NCBI GenBank assembly: GCA_037139415.1
Contig: JBAXGN010000041.1
Coordinates: forward strand, 1-45,971
From: Verrucomicrobiota bacterium
Lineage (GTDB): Bacteria > Verrucomicrobiota > Verrucomicrobiia > Limisphaerales > Fontisphaeraceae
DNA: 45,971 bases
Direction of reading: 5' to 3'
The notes beneath the pieces were generated by a model, which did no database searches, was not told the origin of the DNA, and was given only the letters and a program-made list of their open reading frames with translations. This document shows positions 16,628 through 25,911 of the stretch, in pieces (the stretch's first letter is position 1; each line of letters opens with the position of its first letter). A program made the position numbers and the translations under genes.

Positions 16628-19600
16628 TTACGGCTGGCCACTTTCAGGCGACTTCCCGTTGGCATTCAATGCCTGCGCAATCGCCCCGGCCTCGGCGGAG
16701 GTGAAGTTGCCAGTGATTTGGGCGCGACCACCGGTAATGGTGTCGCGAATCGTCGCCGCGGAGAGCACCTTGCCGTCGAAAACGATGGCGAGCCGTCTGT
16801 TGATGCTCGCGCCGGTGATGTCGGCAAACCGTTTTCCACCGTCGGTGGTGAACTTCACCTCAATAACCGGGCCTTGGGCGGTGTTGGTCACGGCGGCACT
16901 GGCGACGGCGGATTCGTCGAGCAGCACGTCATGGCGCAGTCGGAATTGCTCTTTACCATCGCGGCTGAAGATTGCGTCCGCGCTTTCTTTGGCGTCGGCA
17001 ACCAGCCGGAATTGCAGCCGTGGACTTGGACGCAGTCCGATGCGATGCACCGCATCCTCCCACACGACCAGCGGGCTGCCGGTATAGGTGATTTCTTTGA
17101 CGACCGTCTTGGCCGTTGGCGTGTCATGTGGGTAAATCCGGGTAAAGCGATAAACATCGCCTTGCTCGGTCGTTCGCAGCCACGACCAACTCACATCGGA
17201 GACAGCGCCAGGATGACCGCACGTAACTTTGCCAGTCGGTCCGGCGTCACCAACCAGCCCATCGTTCGGGCCGGAGCCTGTGAAGTTGATGAAGCTCATC
17301 ACGGCCGAAAACTGGCGCGGATCGGATTGACTTGCGCTTGGCACTGCTGGTGACGGGTTGGCGTTCTCGTCGGTGCCTTGCGGCAACGGCTTGATGCCTT
17401 CGATCTCGCCGTCAGGGAGAAACGAAATGCGGATGCCACAACGGATGTGCGCAAACTCGCACGGCACAGTGACGCACCGCGTGTTTCCGAGCCCCGGCTC
17501 GGCTAACGGCGTCCCGTCAACACGTACGAAGTTGTTCTGCCCGTCCGTCAGGGACTGCCACCATTGCCGCACCTGCTCTTCGGGCCAGCGATTGCGCAAC
17601 GACGGCGCTAACCGCGCCATCACGTCGGCAGTATTGCCGTCCGCGAAATCCTGAATCGTTGCCAGCGCGCGCTTCACCAACTCGCGTTCCGGCATGTTCG
17701 GAGTGGTCGCTGTAATCTGACCGGTCAGTTTGTAGCGAATCTTCAGTGTCTGCGGCGGGACGCCAATGCCCGACCATTGCAGGATGCTCAGCGCGCCCTT
17801 GCGTGTGCGGAAGGCGAGCATGTTGCGGTACGGTTGGTCATATCCAAATGCGCAGCCCACGCTGGTCACGTAGCGTCCGTCCTTCTCCATCGGCGCGTCC
17901 AGCGACGCGGCGGCCTCCGCCGGCGTGATCGTGCCGAACTGCTCGGGCTGGGAGAAATCCCGGATGCTCCGGGTCCTGTTCCCGAGCGAGTTGAAACACC
18001 AGATGCCGTTCGTCTGAAACCGGAACACGAAATCCACCTGGTTTTCGGCCACCCACTGCCTGAGCCGGTCGGTGATCTCAACGTGGCTGTGCTCCGTTCC
18101 CGTGGGCACGCCGTCTTCCTTGGCAATCCAGGCGCAGCCGTGTGGCGTCACCGGAAACGGCGGCTTCAACGGCACCTGCCGTTCGACACTGAAGAAGACA
18201 AGCCCATGCTCGTCGGCGTCGCGCGGGCCTAGTTCTCGTTCGCTGGCTGGACCGAACGATGTCGCGCTGCCGTCGGTGATGGCATGGGTCGCGTGCGGAA
18301 GCCAACTGTGCGTTGTTTCGGCCATTTGTCGGCCAGCCCGCGCTGCCGCCATGTAGCCCGACCATAGAACGGCAAGGACCAGGAGCAGCCAGAGAACGAA
18401 CGTGGCTAGAACCACCCGAGCGACACGGCCCTTTCTCAGGCACATTACGGCGCCGCCGATGCTGAAGAGTCCTAGGCTGATCGCCAGGGCCACCACCTTG
18501 TCCGGGCGAAACAGGTTCTCGCTCAGGGGCGCTGCAAAGAGAATCGCTGCAATGTCGTGCGAGAGTAATGTCCAGGCGACGGCGAGTAGCAGAATGATCC
18601 CACCCGCCACATGTCTGACACCGGCCAGCCCGCGCCCATTATTTCCGGATCTTTCGCCAGGTTCGCCCGGTTTTTTGCCTTTTTCCAATGATTGGAAACT
18701 TGCGCCACCGTCTTTTCCAATGATTGGAACTTGCGGCGCATCCAAGTCCACCAGCCGGTCCAACGGTGTTCTCCGCGCCCCAATCAAAATAATACCGGTG
18801 GTCATGAGCGCATACATCGCGCCCATGACCAAGGCTCGCATGTCCATCGGAGCGCCAATCATCCGGCAGAGCAGCGCGCCTCCAGTAACAATGATGGCAA
18901 AGACGAGCAGAAACACGCGCGCGACACCGGACCAGTTGATGACCGCCTTGCCGCCGCGCCGGCCGACGACCATGTTGCGCAACCGCACATGCAGCGATTT
19001 GATTACTGACTTCTGACTGCTGTCTTCTGTCTTCACTCCGGCCGGCGTGCTCACAATCGTCTCAACCTGCGTTCGCATCTCGCCAGCGGTCTGGTAGCGC
19101 AGTTCGGGTTTGCTCTCAAGCGCGCGCAGGACGATTTCATCCAGCCGCACATCAATGACGACCCTTTTCGACGGCGCTTCGAGCGGTTTGCCGGGCAGTT
19201 CACCGGTGAGCAGTTCGTAGAGCACCACGCCCAGCGAATAGATGTCGGCGCGATGATCGGTGCGGTGACGGTCCTTTTGCTCGGGCGCCATGTATTGTGG
19301 CGTGCCGGCGGGTTGGCTGTCCACGAAGCTGGCATCCGGGCTTTCCGCGTTCAGCATCTTGGCGACGCCGAAGTCGGCAATCATCACGCGACCGGTCTTG
19401 TCCAGCAGCAGGTTCTCCGGCTTGATGTCGCGGTGAACGATGCCGTGCTCGTGGGCGTATTGGAGCGCCTCGCAGACGGGTGGCACGATAGCTAGGGCCT
19501 GCTCCGGCGTGAACCGGCCCGCCTTCATCGCCTGCCGCAGGTTGACGCCGTCCACGAACTCCATGAGCAGGTAGTAGAACCCGCCGGCCTGGCCGAAATC

Positions 19601-19984
19601 GTAGATGGTGACAATGTTGGGGTGATTCAGCGCGGCGAGCGCCTGGGCTTCTCGGGTGAACCGTTCGGCGAACTGGGGGTCGCCCACACGCTCAGGGGCG
19701 AGGAGCTTGAGCGCAACGAGACGGTTGAGACTTTTCTGCCGCGCCTTATAGACTACCCCCATGCCGCCGCGCCCCAGGCATTCGAGAATATCAAGCTGGG
19801 GGAAGTGCGGGGCGAGTTCGGTCAGCGCGAGCGTCTGTTGTGGCGAAGAGGAATCGGAGTTCGTCTGGGTCGGCACCATCGCCTCCGCCATCAGACAACG
19901 GGGGCACAAACCATCGGTCATGGCGGCCGGCAGGGCCACGCCACACTTGGGGCAGGAGTTTAATGACTTTGTTGACTCGTTCAT
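16628..19984 (-). CDS. Giant transmembrane Ser/Thr kinase with zinc ribbon and SecD-P1-like C-terminus (module 2)
   Basis: An 1118-residue protein. The zinc ribbon is at residues 11-30 (CPKC...CPRC). The kinase domain has GRGGMG at 71-76, Lys93, HRD at 184-186, DFG at 204-206 and GTPQYMAPE at 227-235, all intact. Five or six transmembrane helices follow between about 350 and 550. The extracytoplasmic part includes a YxLxFRTRKGALSILQ...LKIRYKL stretch like that of kinase 1. The last 90 residues (LLDESAVASAAVTNTAQGP, RRLAIVFDGKVLSAATIRD, ITGGRAQITGNFTSAEA) match the P1 head of SecD. It is 48 bp downstream of the sigma factor gene. A 273-bp part of the kinase region is repeated in the broken kinase at 20857-22212. 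Confidence 0.93.
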   Translation of the reverse strand: MNESTKSLNSCPKCGVALPAAMTDGLCPRCLMAEAMVPTQTNSDSSSPQQTLALTELAPHFPQLDILECLGRGGMGVVYKARQKSLNRLVALKLLAPERVGDPQFAERFTREAQALAALNHPNIVTIYDFGQAGGFYYLLMEFVDGVNLRQAMKAGRFTPEQALAIVPPVCEALQYAHEHGIVHRDIKPENLLLDKTGRVMIADFGVAKMLNAESPDASFVDSQPAGTPQYMAPEQKDRHRTDHRADIYSLGVVLYELLTGELPGKPLEAPSKRVVIDVRLDEIVLRALESKPELRYQTAGEMRTQVETIVSTPAGVKTEDSSQKSVIKSLHVRLRNMVVGRRGGKAVINWSGVARVFLLVFAIIVTGGALLCRMIGAPMDMRALVMGAMYALMTTGIILIGARRTPLDRLVDLDAPQVPIIGKDGGASFQSLEKGKKPGEPGERSGNNGRGLAGVRHVAGGIILLLAVAWTLLSHDIAAILFAAPLSENLFRPDKVVALAISLGLFSIGGAVMCLRKGRVARVVLATFVLWLLLVLAVLWSGYMAAARAGRQMAETTHSWLPHATHAITDGSATSFGPASERELGPRDADEHGLVFFSVERQVPLKPPFPVTPHGCAWIAKEDGVPTGTEHSHVEITDRLRQWVAENQVDFVFRFQTNGIWCFNSLGNRTRSIRDFSQPEQFGTITPAEAAASLDAPMEKDGRYVTSVGCAFGYDQPYRNMLAFRTRKGALSILQWSGIGVPPQTLKIRYKLTGQITATTPNMPERELVKRALATIQDFADGNTADVMARLAPSLRNRWPEEQVRQWWQSLTDGQNNFVRVDGTPLAEPGLGNTRCVTVPCEFAHIRCGIRISFLPDGEIEGIKPLPQGTDENANPSPAVPSASQSDPRQFSAVMSFINFTGSGPNDGLVGDAGPTGKVTCGHPGAVSDVSWSWLRTTEQGDVYRFTRIYPHDTPTAKTVVKEITYTGSPLVVWEDAVHRIGLRPSPRLQFRLVADAKESADAIFSRDGKEQFRLRHDVLLDESAVASAAVTNTAQGPVIEVKFTTDGGKRFADITGASINRRLAIVFDGKVLSAATIRDTITGGRAQITGNFTSAEAGAIAQALNANGKSPESGQP
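18682..18729. repeat. Two copies of the palindrome TTCCAATGATTGGAA inside the kinase gene
   Basis: TTTCCAATGATTGGAAA at 18682-18698 and TTCCAATGATTGGAA at 18715-18729 have 7-8 base arms and a central G, and lie 32 bp apart. They are read in frame as PIIGK and FQSLEK in the linker between transmembrane segments of kinase 2. Confidence 0.8.
19047..19319. repeat. Direct repeat, copy 1 (kinase segment)
   Basis: About 92% identical by eye to 21731-22003 (offset 2684 bp). It encodes the stretch from AGTPQYMAPEQ to the end of the kinase fold in the intact module-2 kinase. Confidence 0.85.
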
Positions 19985-20032
19985 ACCGGTGTCTTGACGC
20001 GCTAGGGTGGTTTGGTTACCAGGATTTTTCCA

Positions 20033-20797
20033 TTAATTCCCCAAGGCGGCGAACAAGGCGCGCATCTCGGCCTCGACCAGGCCGGGATCAGCAAGCGTAC
20101 CAGCAACTTCCGCCTTCAGCAACTGGCGGAAGCGCCGTTTCAACCGATGGACCGCGACTTTCAGCGCGTTCGCGTTCATGCCGCAACGCGCGGCCAACAC
20201 GGTCTGGTCGCCGTGTGCCGCCTCGCCGGTGAGCCACGGTTTGATTTGCTCAAAAAAATCCGCGCGCCCTTCAGCGCCACATTCGCGCCGGAGCGCCTCC
20301 AGTGTGCGCGCCAACACAGTGAGCGCCCACTGCCGGTCGAAGGCCGCATCGGGTGACAGCGTACCGGTATCCGGTATCGCCCTGGCTTCACCGGTATCGG
20401 TATCATGTAGGGAAACCTTTTCCACGCCGCCACCGCGTTTGAGTCGGCGCATCGCCTCGCGGTGATGCGCCAGAAAGTGTTTTACCGCCCCCAGCAGATA
20501 AGAACGAAACCGGCCGTGCTCCTGCCCAGCATGGGCGATGGTTCTGCCCGCCAGCATGGAGGCGAAAAAATCATGGGTCAGGTCGCGCGCGGCATCCACG
20601 TCGCGCAATTCGCAGCGGAGAAAGGCGGCCACGGGGTCGTAGTAGGCCGCGCACAATTCCGCCAACGCGCGGTGACCTTCGGGCGAGTCGGCCTTCGCCC
20701 GGCTGACCTGTGTCCACCGCGTGGTGCGAAAAATCTCGCCGGCGGCCTCCGGCCGAGCTGGAGACGACGGCGTCAGTGGTGTTGTGTCAGTGTTCAT
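20033..20797 (-). CDS. ECF-type sigma factor (module 2)
   Basis: A 254-residue sigma factor. Region 2 is ALAELCAAYYDPVAAFLRCE...AARDLTHDFFASMLAG, and region 4 is QTVLAARCGMNANALKVAVH followed by RLKRRFRQLLK. The architecture matches the module-1 factor (long linker, acidic C-terminal tail), but the sequences differ widely, so the two modules are old paralogues. The kinase gene starts 48 bp downstream. No anti-sigma factor is encoded nearby. By analogy with kinase-linked ECF groups, phosphorylation by the adjacent kinase is the likely switch (inference). Confidence 0.9.
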   Translation of the reverse strand: MNTDTTPLTPSSPARPEAAGEIFRTTRWTQVSRAKADSPEGHRALAELCAAYYDPVAAFLRCELRDVDAARDLTHDFFASMLAGRTIAHAGQEHGRFRSYLLGAVKHFLAHHREAMRRLKRGGGVEKVSLHDTDTGEARAIPDTGTLSPDAAFDRQWALTVLARTLEALRRECGAEGRADFFEQIKPWLTGEAAHGDQTVLAARCGMNANALKVAVHRLKRRFRQLLKAEVAGTLADPGLVEAEMRALFAALGN

Positions 20798-20974
20798 CGG
20801 AACCCGGGCATATCATATCACGGGTACCTGACGTGTGGGAGAGGAAAGGTTACCAATTATGACACTGGAGCTGGAGAATGTTTGCATCTCATCGCCTTCC
20901 TTATGCGCGAGTGATCGCGTCCGCGAGGCCGGCCGGAAAGAAGGAGATGAGAAATGCGACAATCAACCACCACC

Positions 20975-21016
20975 GCGTCGCACACCGGTTCGAGCGAAAT
21001 GCGCGGCAAGGGCGGA
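20975..21016 (-). pseudogene. 5' fragment of an XRE regulator gene
   Basis: Reads PLPRISLEPVCDAV, matching PLPRTSLEPVCDAL of the intact regulator at 15409-15678. DNA identity with 15625-15668 is strong over GCGTCGCACACCGGTTCGAG. The helix-turn-helix itself is lost. It is fused in frame to the end of the broken kinase. Confidence 0.7.
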
Positions 21017-21730
21017 TGCCAGCGACCAAGGTTTAATGCACTCGGTGGTTGCTGGTTGTTGCTTCCTGACCGCTGGGCCTTCGATCGGGCAACCATCTCG
21101 ATGAGCGTTGACAGGCCGATCAGACCAAAGATCCCGGAGAAACCAAAACAACCTTTCCATCCCGGCAGCGGCATGAAGCCGAGGAAGCAAAGAAATCCAA
21201 GCGCGGAGAGGTTGGCCAGCTTGTATGCCAGAGGAGACGTGAAAGTGATGCCCTGCAAGTAGCCAATAAAGTGGCCCCAACCCATCGTCGGGGCTTGCCA
21301 TGTCTGGCTCGCCACAGGTGCGGTGCCTTTGTTCACCGGATTCTCCAGCTCCGGCAATTCGTTTAATGGGCGCGAGAATCCTCGCAACACGCGAACGGCA
21401 AGCACTGCGGAGAGAAAGAGCAACCCAAAAACCAACCACGCAACACCAAACCATGCAATCCACCCGCTTTCGTGCGACTTGATTCCGCCAAGAATGAAAA
21501 TGGCGGCAGTCGGAATTAGAAGCAGCAGTCCACGGATTCCGCGCATGGCTACGGCGGGCCAGTTGATGACTCGCCGTCCCTCGCGACGACCGACCATCGG
21601 CGGCCAGAAGCGGAGCCTCAAATACTGCCAAGTGCCCGGTGGCTCCGCTGGGCGCGTGGAGGTTGGTGTCCCGCCTTTAGGCGGATTCTGCTCCGCACTG
21701 GCGGCAGCCGGGACACCAACTGGCGGCGGC

Positions 21731-22003
21731 GTGCTCGCAATCGTCTCGACCTGCGTCCGCATCTCTCCGGAGGTCTGGTAGCGCAGTTCGGGTTTGTTCT
21801 CTAGCGCGCGCAGGACGATTTCATCCAGCCGCACATCAATGACGACCCTTTTCGACGGCGCTTCGAGCGGTCTCCCGGGCAGTTCGCCAGTGAGGAGTTC
21901 GTAAAGGACCACGCCCAGCGAATAGATGTCGGCGCGATGATCGGTGCGGTGGCGGCCCTTTTGCTCGGGTGCCATGTATTGCGGCGTGCCGGCGGGCTGG
22001 CTG
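21731..22003. repeat. Direct repeat, copy 2 (kinase segment)
   Basis: Same orientation as 19047-19319 and about 92% identical by eye. It lies in the beheaded kinase. The two copies flank the module-2 sigma factor and the 5' half of its kinase. Confidence 0.85.
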
Positions 22004-22266
22004 GCGTCGGTCGCAGTGGCTTGGGCATCCTGCCCATGAGTTGCGGCGGCTTCACGGGATTGGCCAAAAAGATTTTCTGTGAGAACTTGGGTTTTTCGGC
22101 AAATATGTAAAGGATGGACAATGGATTGAATAACGACACGGTTATCACAGCGTGATGTGCCGGGAAAAGCTCGGAGTTCCACCCAGCGAGTACCGGGCGC
22201 GCTACGGATCATGCGGTGCGTTTTATCACGGGTTAATTTAAAAATGCTGAATCAGGGCGAAGGGAT

Positions 22267-22728
22267 TCACGCACCTTGGCGTCGAGCGATGAGCAGATCA
22301 CGGATGGCTTTCGGATCGGGCAGCCCGCACAAGGTTTCGGCGGCCTCGACGGTGGCGGCAGTGGAGATGGTAAGGTTACCAATGCCGACCATGCGTCCCC
22401 AAAGACCTTGGTCCACATCAATGGAGCGAAGGTCGTGAATGAAAAACTCACGGTAACACTTCGTGACGAGGCCGCGCTCGATGGCAACGCGGTCCTCATA
22501 CACACGCAGCACGATTGATTTCCGCTTCAACCACGCGATGAGCAGCGGAATCAGCAGCCACGCGAAGAGGAGATACCAGATGTACCCCCACCAAGACGGA
22601 CGAATCTCCAGCAGGAGGTTGTTGGCGGGCGCGGCCTGTTTTGCGCCGACCGGGTAGCCACACGCCGGACAGGCAGTCGCCTCGGTGGAAACCTGGCCAC
22701 CGCATTCTGGACATTTGATTAGAGCCAT
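22267..22728 (-). CDS. Zinc-ribbon membrane protein with bacterial PH (DUF304-like) domain
   Basis: About 153 residues from the ATG giving MALIKCPECGG. A four-cysteine zinc ribbon (CPEC...CPAC) is followed by two hydrophobic segments (WWGYIWYLLFAWLLIPLLIAW). A bacterial PH domain follows (VLRVYEDRVAIERGLVTKCY, IHDLRSIDVDQGLWGRMVGI). Such proteins are usually small membrane proteins of unknown role. It lies behind the broken kinase with its own start, and the zinc ribbon resembles those of the kinases only in type. Confidence 0.8.
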   Translation of the reverse strand: MALIKCPECGGQVSTEATACPACGYPVGAKQAAPANNLLLEIRPSWWGYIWYLLFAWLLIPLLIAWLKRKSIVLRVYEDRVAIERGLVTKCYREFFIHDLRSIDVDQGLWGRMVGIGNLTISTAATVEAAETLCGLPDPKAIRDLLIARRQGA

Positions 22729-23038
22729 AGTAGCGGGCAGGCTATCATTCCTGCTTGCGAACAGCAACGCCGTTCGGGATGGTATTTGAAGTGGGCGGCA
22801 GCAAGCACATTGAATCATTAGGGATTATATGGAAGGGGAAGCACCGGTAGTTTCGTCCCCCACCGCATAAACCCCCTCATCCCATCCTTCTCCCCCACGG
22901 TAGAGCAGGCACCCGCTCCCAGCGATTTGATCGCGCCAGTACGGTTTGTACCACACGATATAGGCTGCACCCCGATGCAGTGTTTACCCGTGAATCCGGG
23001 ATTGATCGCCGGTTGTCATGCTGGTAAATTTTCCCAGC

Positions 23039-25867
23039 ATGATTATGAAAAACAAACTTGGCCTGGCGCTGTGCCTGACGTTGTTGTTGTTGGCGGTTCG
23101 GGCGCAAACGGCGGAGGTTCAGACGCAGGAACGGCTGTCGCTGGATCCCGGCTGGCGGTTCAATTTGGGGGACATCCCGTTTCCGGTGATCCAGGGGCAC
23201 GATGCGACGTATAACAATGCCAAGGCCGGCAAGGCGTGGGGCGCGGCGGCCCCGGAGTTCGATGACTCCAAATGGCGTTCGGTCAATCTGCCGCACGATT
23301 GGGTCGTGGAAGGGCCGTTTGATCCGAAAGAAAATGTGTCGCAAGGCTATCGCCCGCGCGGCATCGCCTGGTACCGTCGGCATTTCAAACTTCCCGCTAG
23401 CGACCATGGCCGACACATCGAGCTGCAATTTGACGGCGTGGCGACGCATTGTACAGTGTGGGTCAACGGCATTCTCGCGCACCGCAACTGGTGTGGCTAC
23501 ACGTCGTTCGCCATAGACATCACGCCGTTTGCGAAGTATGGCGATGCGGTGAATTCCGTCGCGGTGCGGGTGGATGCCAATGTGATGGAAGGCTGGTGGT
23601 ACGAGGGCGGTGGCATCTACCGGCACACGTGGATCGCGAAACGCGATCCCGTTCACATTGCCACCGACGGCGTGTTTGCCAATCCTGTCAAACAGGCCGA
23701 TGGCACCTGGCTGGTGCCGGTGGAGGCCACGTTGAACAGTTCCGCCCGTGCATCCGTAGCGGCAGAAGTCGAGGCCACACTGATGGACCCCGATGGAACA
23801 CAGGTTGCCCAGGCGGTCGCGCGTGTCAACGTTGCGCCCTTTGAAGACACGGTTGCCAAACTCCCCATCAAGCTCGCCGCGCCCCGCCTCTGGTCCGTGG
23901 AAAAACCGGTGCTTTATTCCCTGCGTACCGTGGTGAAGCAGGACGGCAAATCCGGCGATACCGTAACCACGCGCTGTGGTTTCCGCACCATCCGGTTTGA
24001 CGCGGACAAGGGATTTTTCCTCAATGACCAACCCGTGAAGCTCAAAGGGGTTTGTAACCACCAGGACCACGCTGGAGTGGGCGTTGCCATCCCGGATTCG
24101 CTCTGGGAATTCCGGCTGCGCAAACTCAAGGAGATGGGCGTGAATGCCTATCGTTGCTCGCACAATCCGCCCTCGGTGGAGTTTCTGGATTTGTGCGATC
24201 AGCTTGGCCTGCTGGTCATGGACGAGAACCGGAACTTCAATTCCACGCCGGAATATTTGCGCCAGCTCGAATGGATGGTGCGCCGGGATCGAAATCATCC
24301 CAGCATTATTCTCTGGTCGGTGTTCAATGAGGAACCGATGCAGGGTACGGAAAGCGGCTATGAAATGGTGCGCCGCATGAGCGCGGCGGTTAAGCGCCTT
24401 GACACCTCGCGCCCGGTGACCGCAGCGATGAATGGCGGGCAATTTACCCGGTTGAACGTGGCACATGCGGTGGATGTGGTGGGATTTAATTACAGCGCGG
24501 AGACGTACGACCGGTTCCACGAGGCCAACAAAACCCTGCCCATGACGAGTTCCGAGGATACCTCGGCCTTCATGACCCGAGGCGAATATAACACGGATAA
24601 ACAACGCAATATCATGGGCTCGTATGACGACCAGCGCGCGCCGTGGGGCGCGACGCACCGCGCCGCGTGGAAGGCCATTGGCGAGCGGCCGTTTGTCGCG
24701 GGCGGGTTTATCTGGACTGGTTTTGATTACCATGGCGAACCCACGCCAAACCAATGGCCGAGTGCGTCGTCGGTGTTCGGGTGCCTGGATTTGTGCGGTT
24801 TTCCGAAGGCTGCGTTTTACATGCACCAGGCGCATTGGCTTGAAAGTAAGCCGGTGCTTCAAATCGTTCCGCATTGGAATTGGCCCGGGCAGGAAGGCAA
24901 GCCAGTCAAAGTGATGGCCATCGCCAACGCGCAAACCGTGGCACTCTCGCTCAATGGTCAGGCACTGGGAGAAAAAGCGGTGGATAAATATGATTTTGTG
25001 ACGTGGGAAGTCCCCTATGCGCCGGGTCGTCTGGAGGCTATCGGCAAAAAAGACGGCAAGGAAGTATCACGCTGCGTGGTGGAGACCACTGGTGAACCGG
25101 TGGCGCTTCAACTATTGCCTGATCGATCGAGCCTTGCCGGGGATGGATGGGACGCCCAGCCGGTGACCGTGCAGGCGGTGGACGCGCAAGGGCGGTTGGT
25201 GCCGACGGCGAACCTGATGGTGGAGTTCGAATTGTCTGGTCCGGGCGCGATCATCGGCTTGGGCAACGGCGATCCAAACTCGCATGAAGCGGAGAAAGGC
25301 AATCGCCGCAGTTTGTTCAACGGGCTGGCGCAGGTCATTATGCAATCGCAACCCGGCGGTTCCGGTACGCTGACCTTGGTGGCGAAGTCATCCGGCCTGA
25401 AATCCGCTGAGGTTGGGATCAAGGTGGAATCCGTTCCCGCGCGGCCGGCGGTTGGCATTGCACAAACCGCGTTCGAACTCCAGAATTGGCGGCTCTCGCC
25501 TGCCAGCGCCACGCCGCCTGATCCGAACCAGCGGCTCGCTGACAACGATATGAATAGCTGGGCTCCGGTTGAGGCCGGCAAGCTGCAGAGTCTGGCGGGC
25601 GGCAACTACGTCGTGTATCGCACCCAATTTGAACTGTCTCACGCCGTCAATGAGGTCGGCGGGAAAATTGCGTTTAAAAGTATCACCGGCAAGGCCGAAG
25701 TGTGGCTGGATGGAAAGTTACTGGGCAAAAAGGACAAGTTTTCAGCCGGCTCATTAACGTTGCCCCTGCCCACAGGCAAAGGCAACCGAACATTGAGTGT
25801 CCTGATCGAAACGGAGCCCGGAAAATCCGCCGGGTTCGGCAAGGCCGTGGCCATCGAACCCAAATGA
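23039..25867 (+). CDS. Secreted GH2 beta-galactosidase
   Basis: About 943 residues from ATG 23039 (or 23045); the ATG at 23018 would lengthen the signal peptide needlessly. A signal peptide (LGLALCLTLLLLAVRAQ) is followed by a jelly-roll sugar-binding domain (RGIAWYRRHFKLP...ELQFDGV), an Ig-like domain and the TIM barrel. The barrel has the acid/base glutamate in SVFNEEP (about residue 431) and the probable nucleophile glutamate in TSSEDTSAFMTRGEY (about 505). A C-terminal Ig-like region (DUF4982-like) and a jelly-roll tail follow. It hydrolyses beta-galactosides or related beta-glycosides in the periplasm or outside. It is the first gene of the plus-strand carbohydrate region. Confidence 0.92.
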   Translation: MIMKNKLGLALCLTLLLLAVRAQTAEVQTQERLSLDPGWRFNLGDIPFPVIQGHDATYNNAKAGKAWGAAAPEFDDSKWRSVNLPHDWVVEGPFDPKENVSQGYRPRGIAWYRRHFKLPASDHGRHIELQFDGVATHCTVWVNGILAHRNWCGYTSFAIDITPFAKYGDAVNSVAVRVDANVMEGWWYEGGGIYRHTWIAKRDPVHIATDGVFANPVKQADGTWLVPVEATLNSSARASVAAEVEATLMDPDGTQVAQAVARVNVAPFEDTVAKLPIKLAAPRLWSVEKPVLYSLRTVVKQDGKSGDTVTTRCGFRTIRFDADKGFFLNDQPVKLKGVCNHQDHAGVGVAIPDSLWEFRLRKLKEMGVNAYRCSHNPPSVEFLDLCDQLGLLVMDENRNFNSTPEYLRQLEWMVRRDRNHPSIILWSVFNEEPMQGTESGYEMVRRMSAAVKRLDTSRPVTAAMNGGQFTRLNVAHAVDVVGFNYSAETYDRFHEANKTLPMTSSEDTSAFMTRGEYNTDKQRNIMGSYDDQRAPWGATHRAAWKAIGERPFVAGGFIWTGFDYHGEPTPNQWPSASSVFGCLDLCGFPKAAFYMHQAHWLESKPVLQIVPHWNWPGQEGKPVKVMAIANAQTVALSLNGQALGEKAVDKYDFVTWEVPYAPGRLEAIGKKDGKEVSRCVVETTGEPVALQLLPDRSSLAGDGWDAQPVTVQAVDAQGRLVPTANLMVEFELSGPGAIIGLGNGDPNSHEAEKGNRRSLFNGLAQVIMQSQPGGSGTLTLVAKSSGLKSAEVGIKVESVPARPAVGIAQTAFELQNWRLSPASATPPDPNQRLADNDMNSWAPVEAGKLQSLAGGNYVVYRTQFELSHAVNEVGGKIAFKSITGKAEVWLDGKLLGKKDKFSAGSLTLPLPTGKGNRTLSVLIETEPGKSAGFGKAVAIEPK

Positions 25868-25911
25868 TCCATAGCGTGTAGGGGCAATTAGCAGCACCAT
25901 GTAAACGGTAT

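Larger units (their letters stand above)
20857..22212 (-). pseudogene. Beheaded Ser/Thr kinase (module 3 remnant)
   Basis: The frame is open, but kinase similarity starts only at AGTPQYMAPEQK. The zinc ribbon, glycine loop, catalytic lysine, HRD and DFG are all missing, so it cannot phosphorylate. The C-lobe (HRADIYSLGVVLYELLTGEL) and four or so transmembrane helices remain. The preceding residues (ATHGQDAQATATD) come from a short GGGCA/TGCCC hairpin repeat at 22023-22041. The C-terminal tail runs into a fragment of an XRE regulator gene. Both ends are therefore rearranged. The start given is only the most upstream candidate. Confidence 0.75.

Noticed and set aside
22877-24934. 685-codon open frame on the minus strand
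   Set aside because: It lies antisense to the GH2 gene, has a low-complexity His/Arg-rich composition and no domain; the plus-strand protein has clear family motifs.
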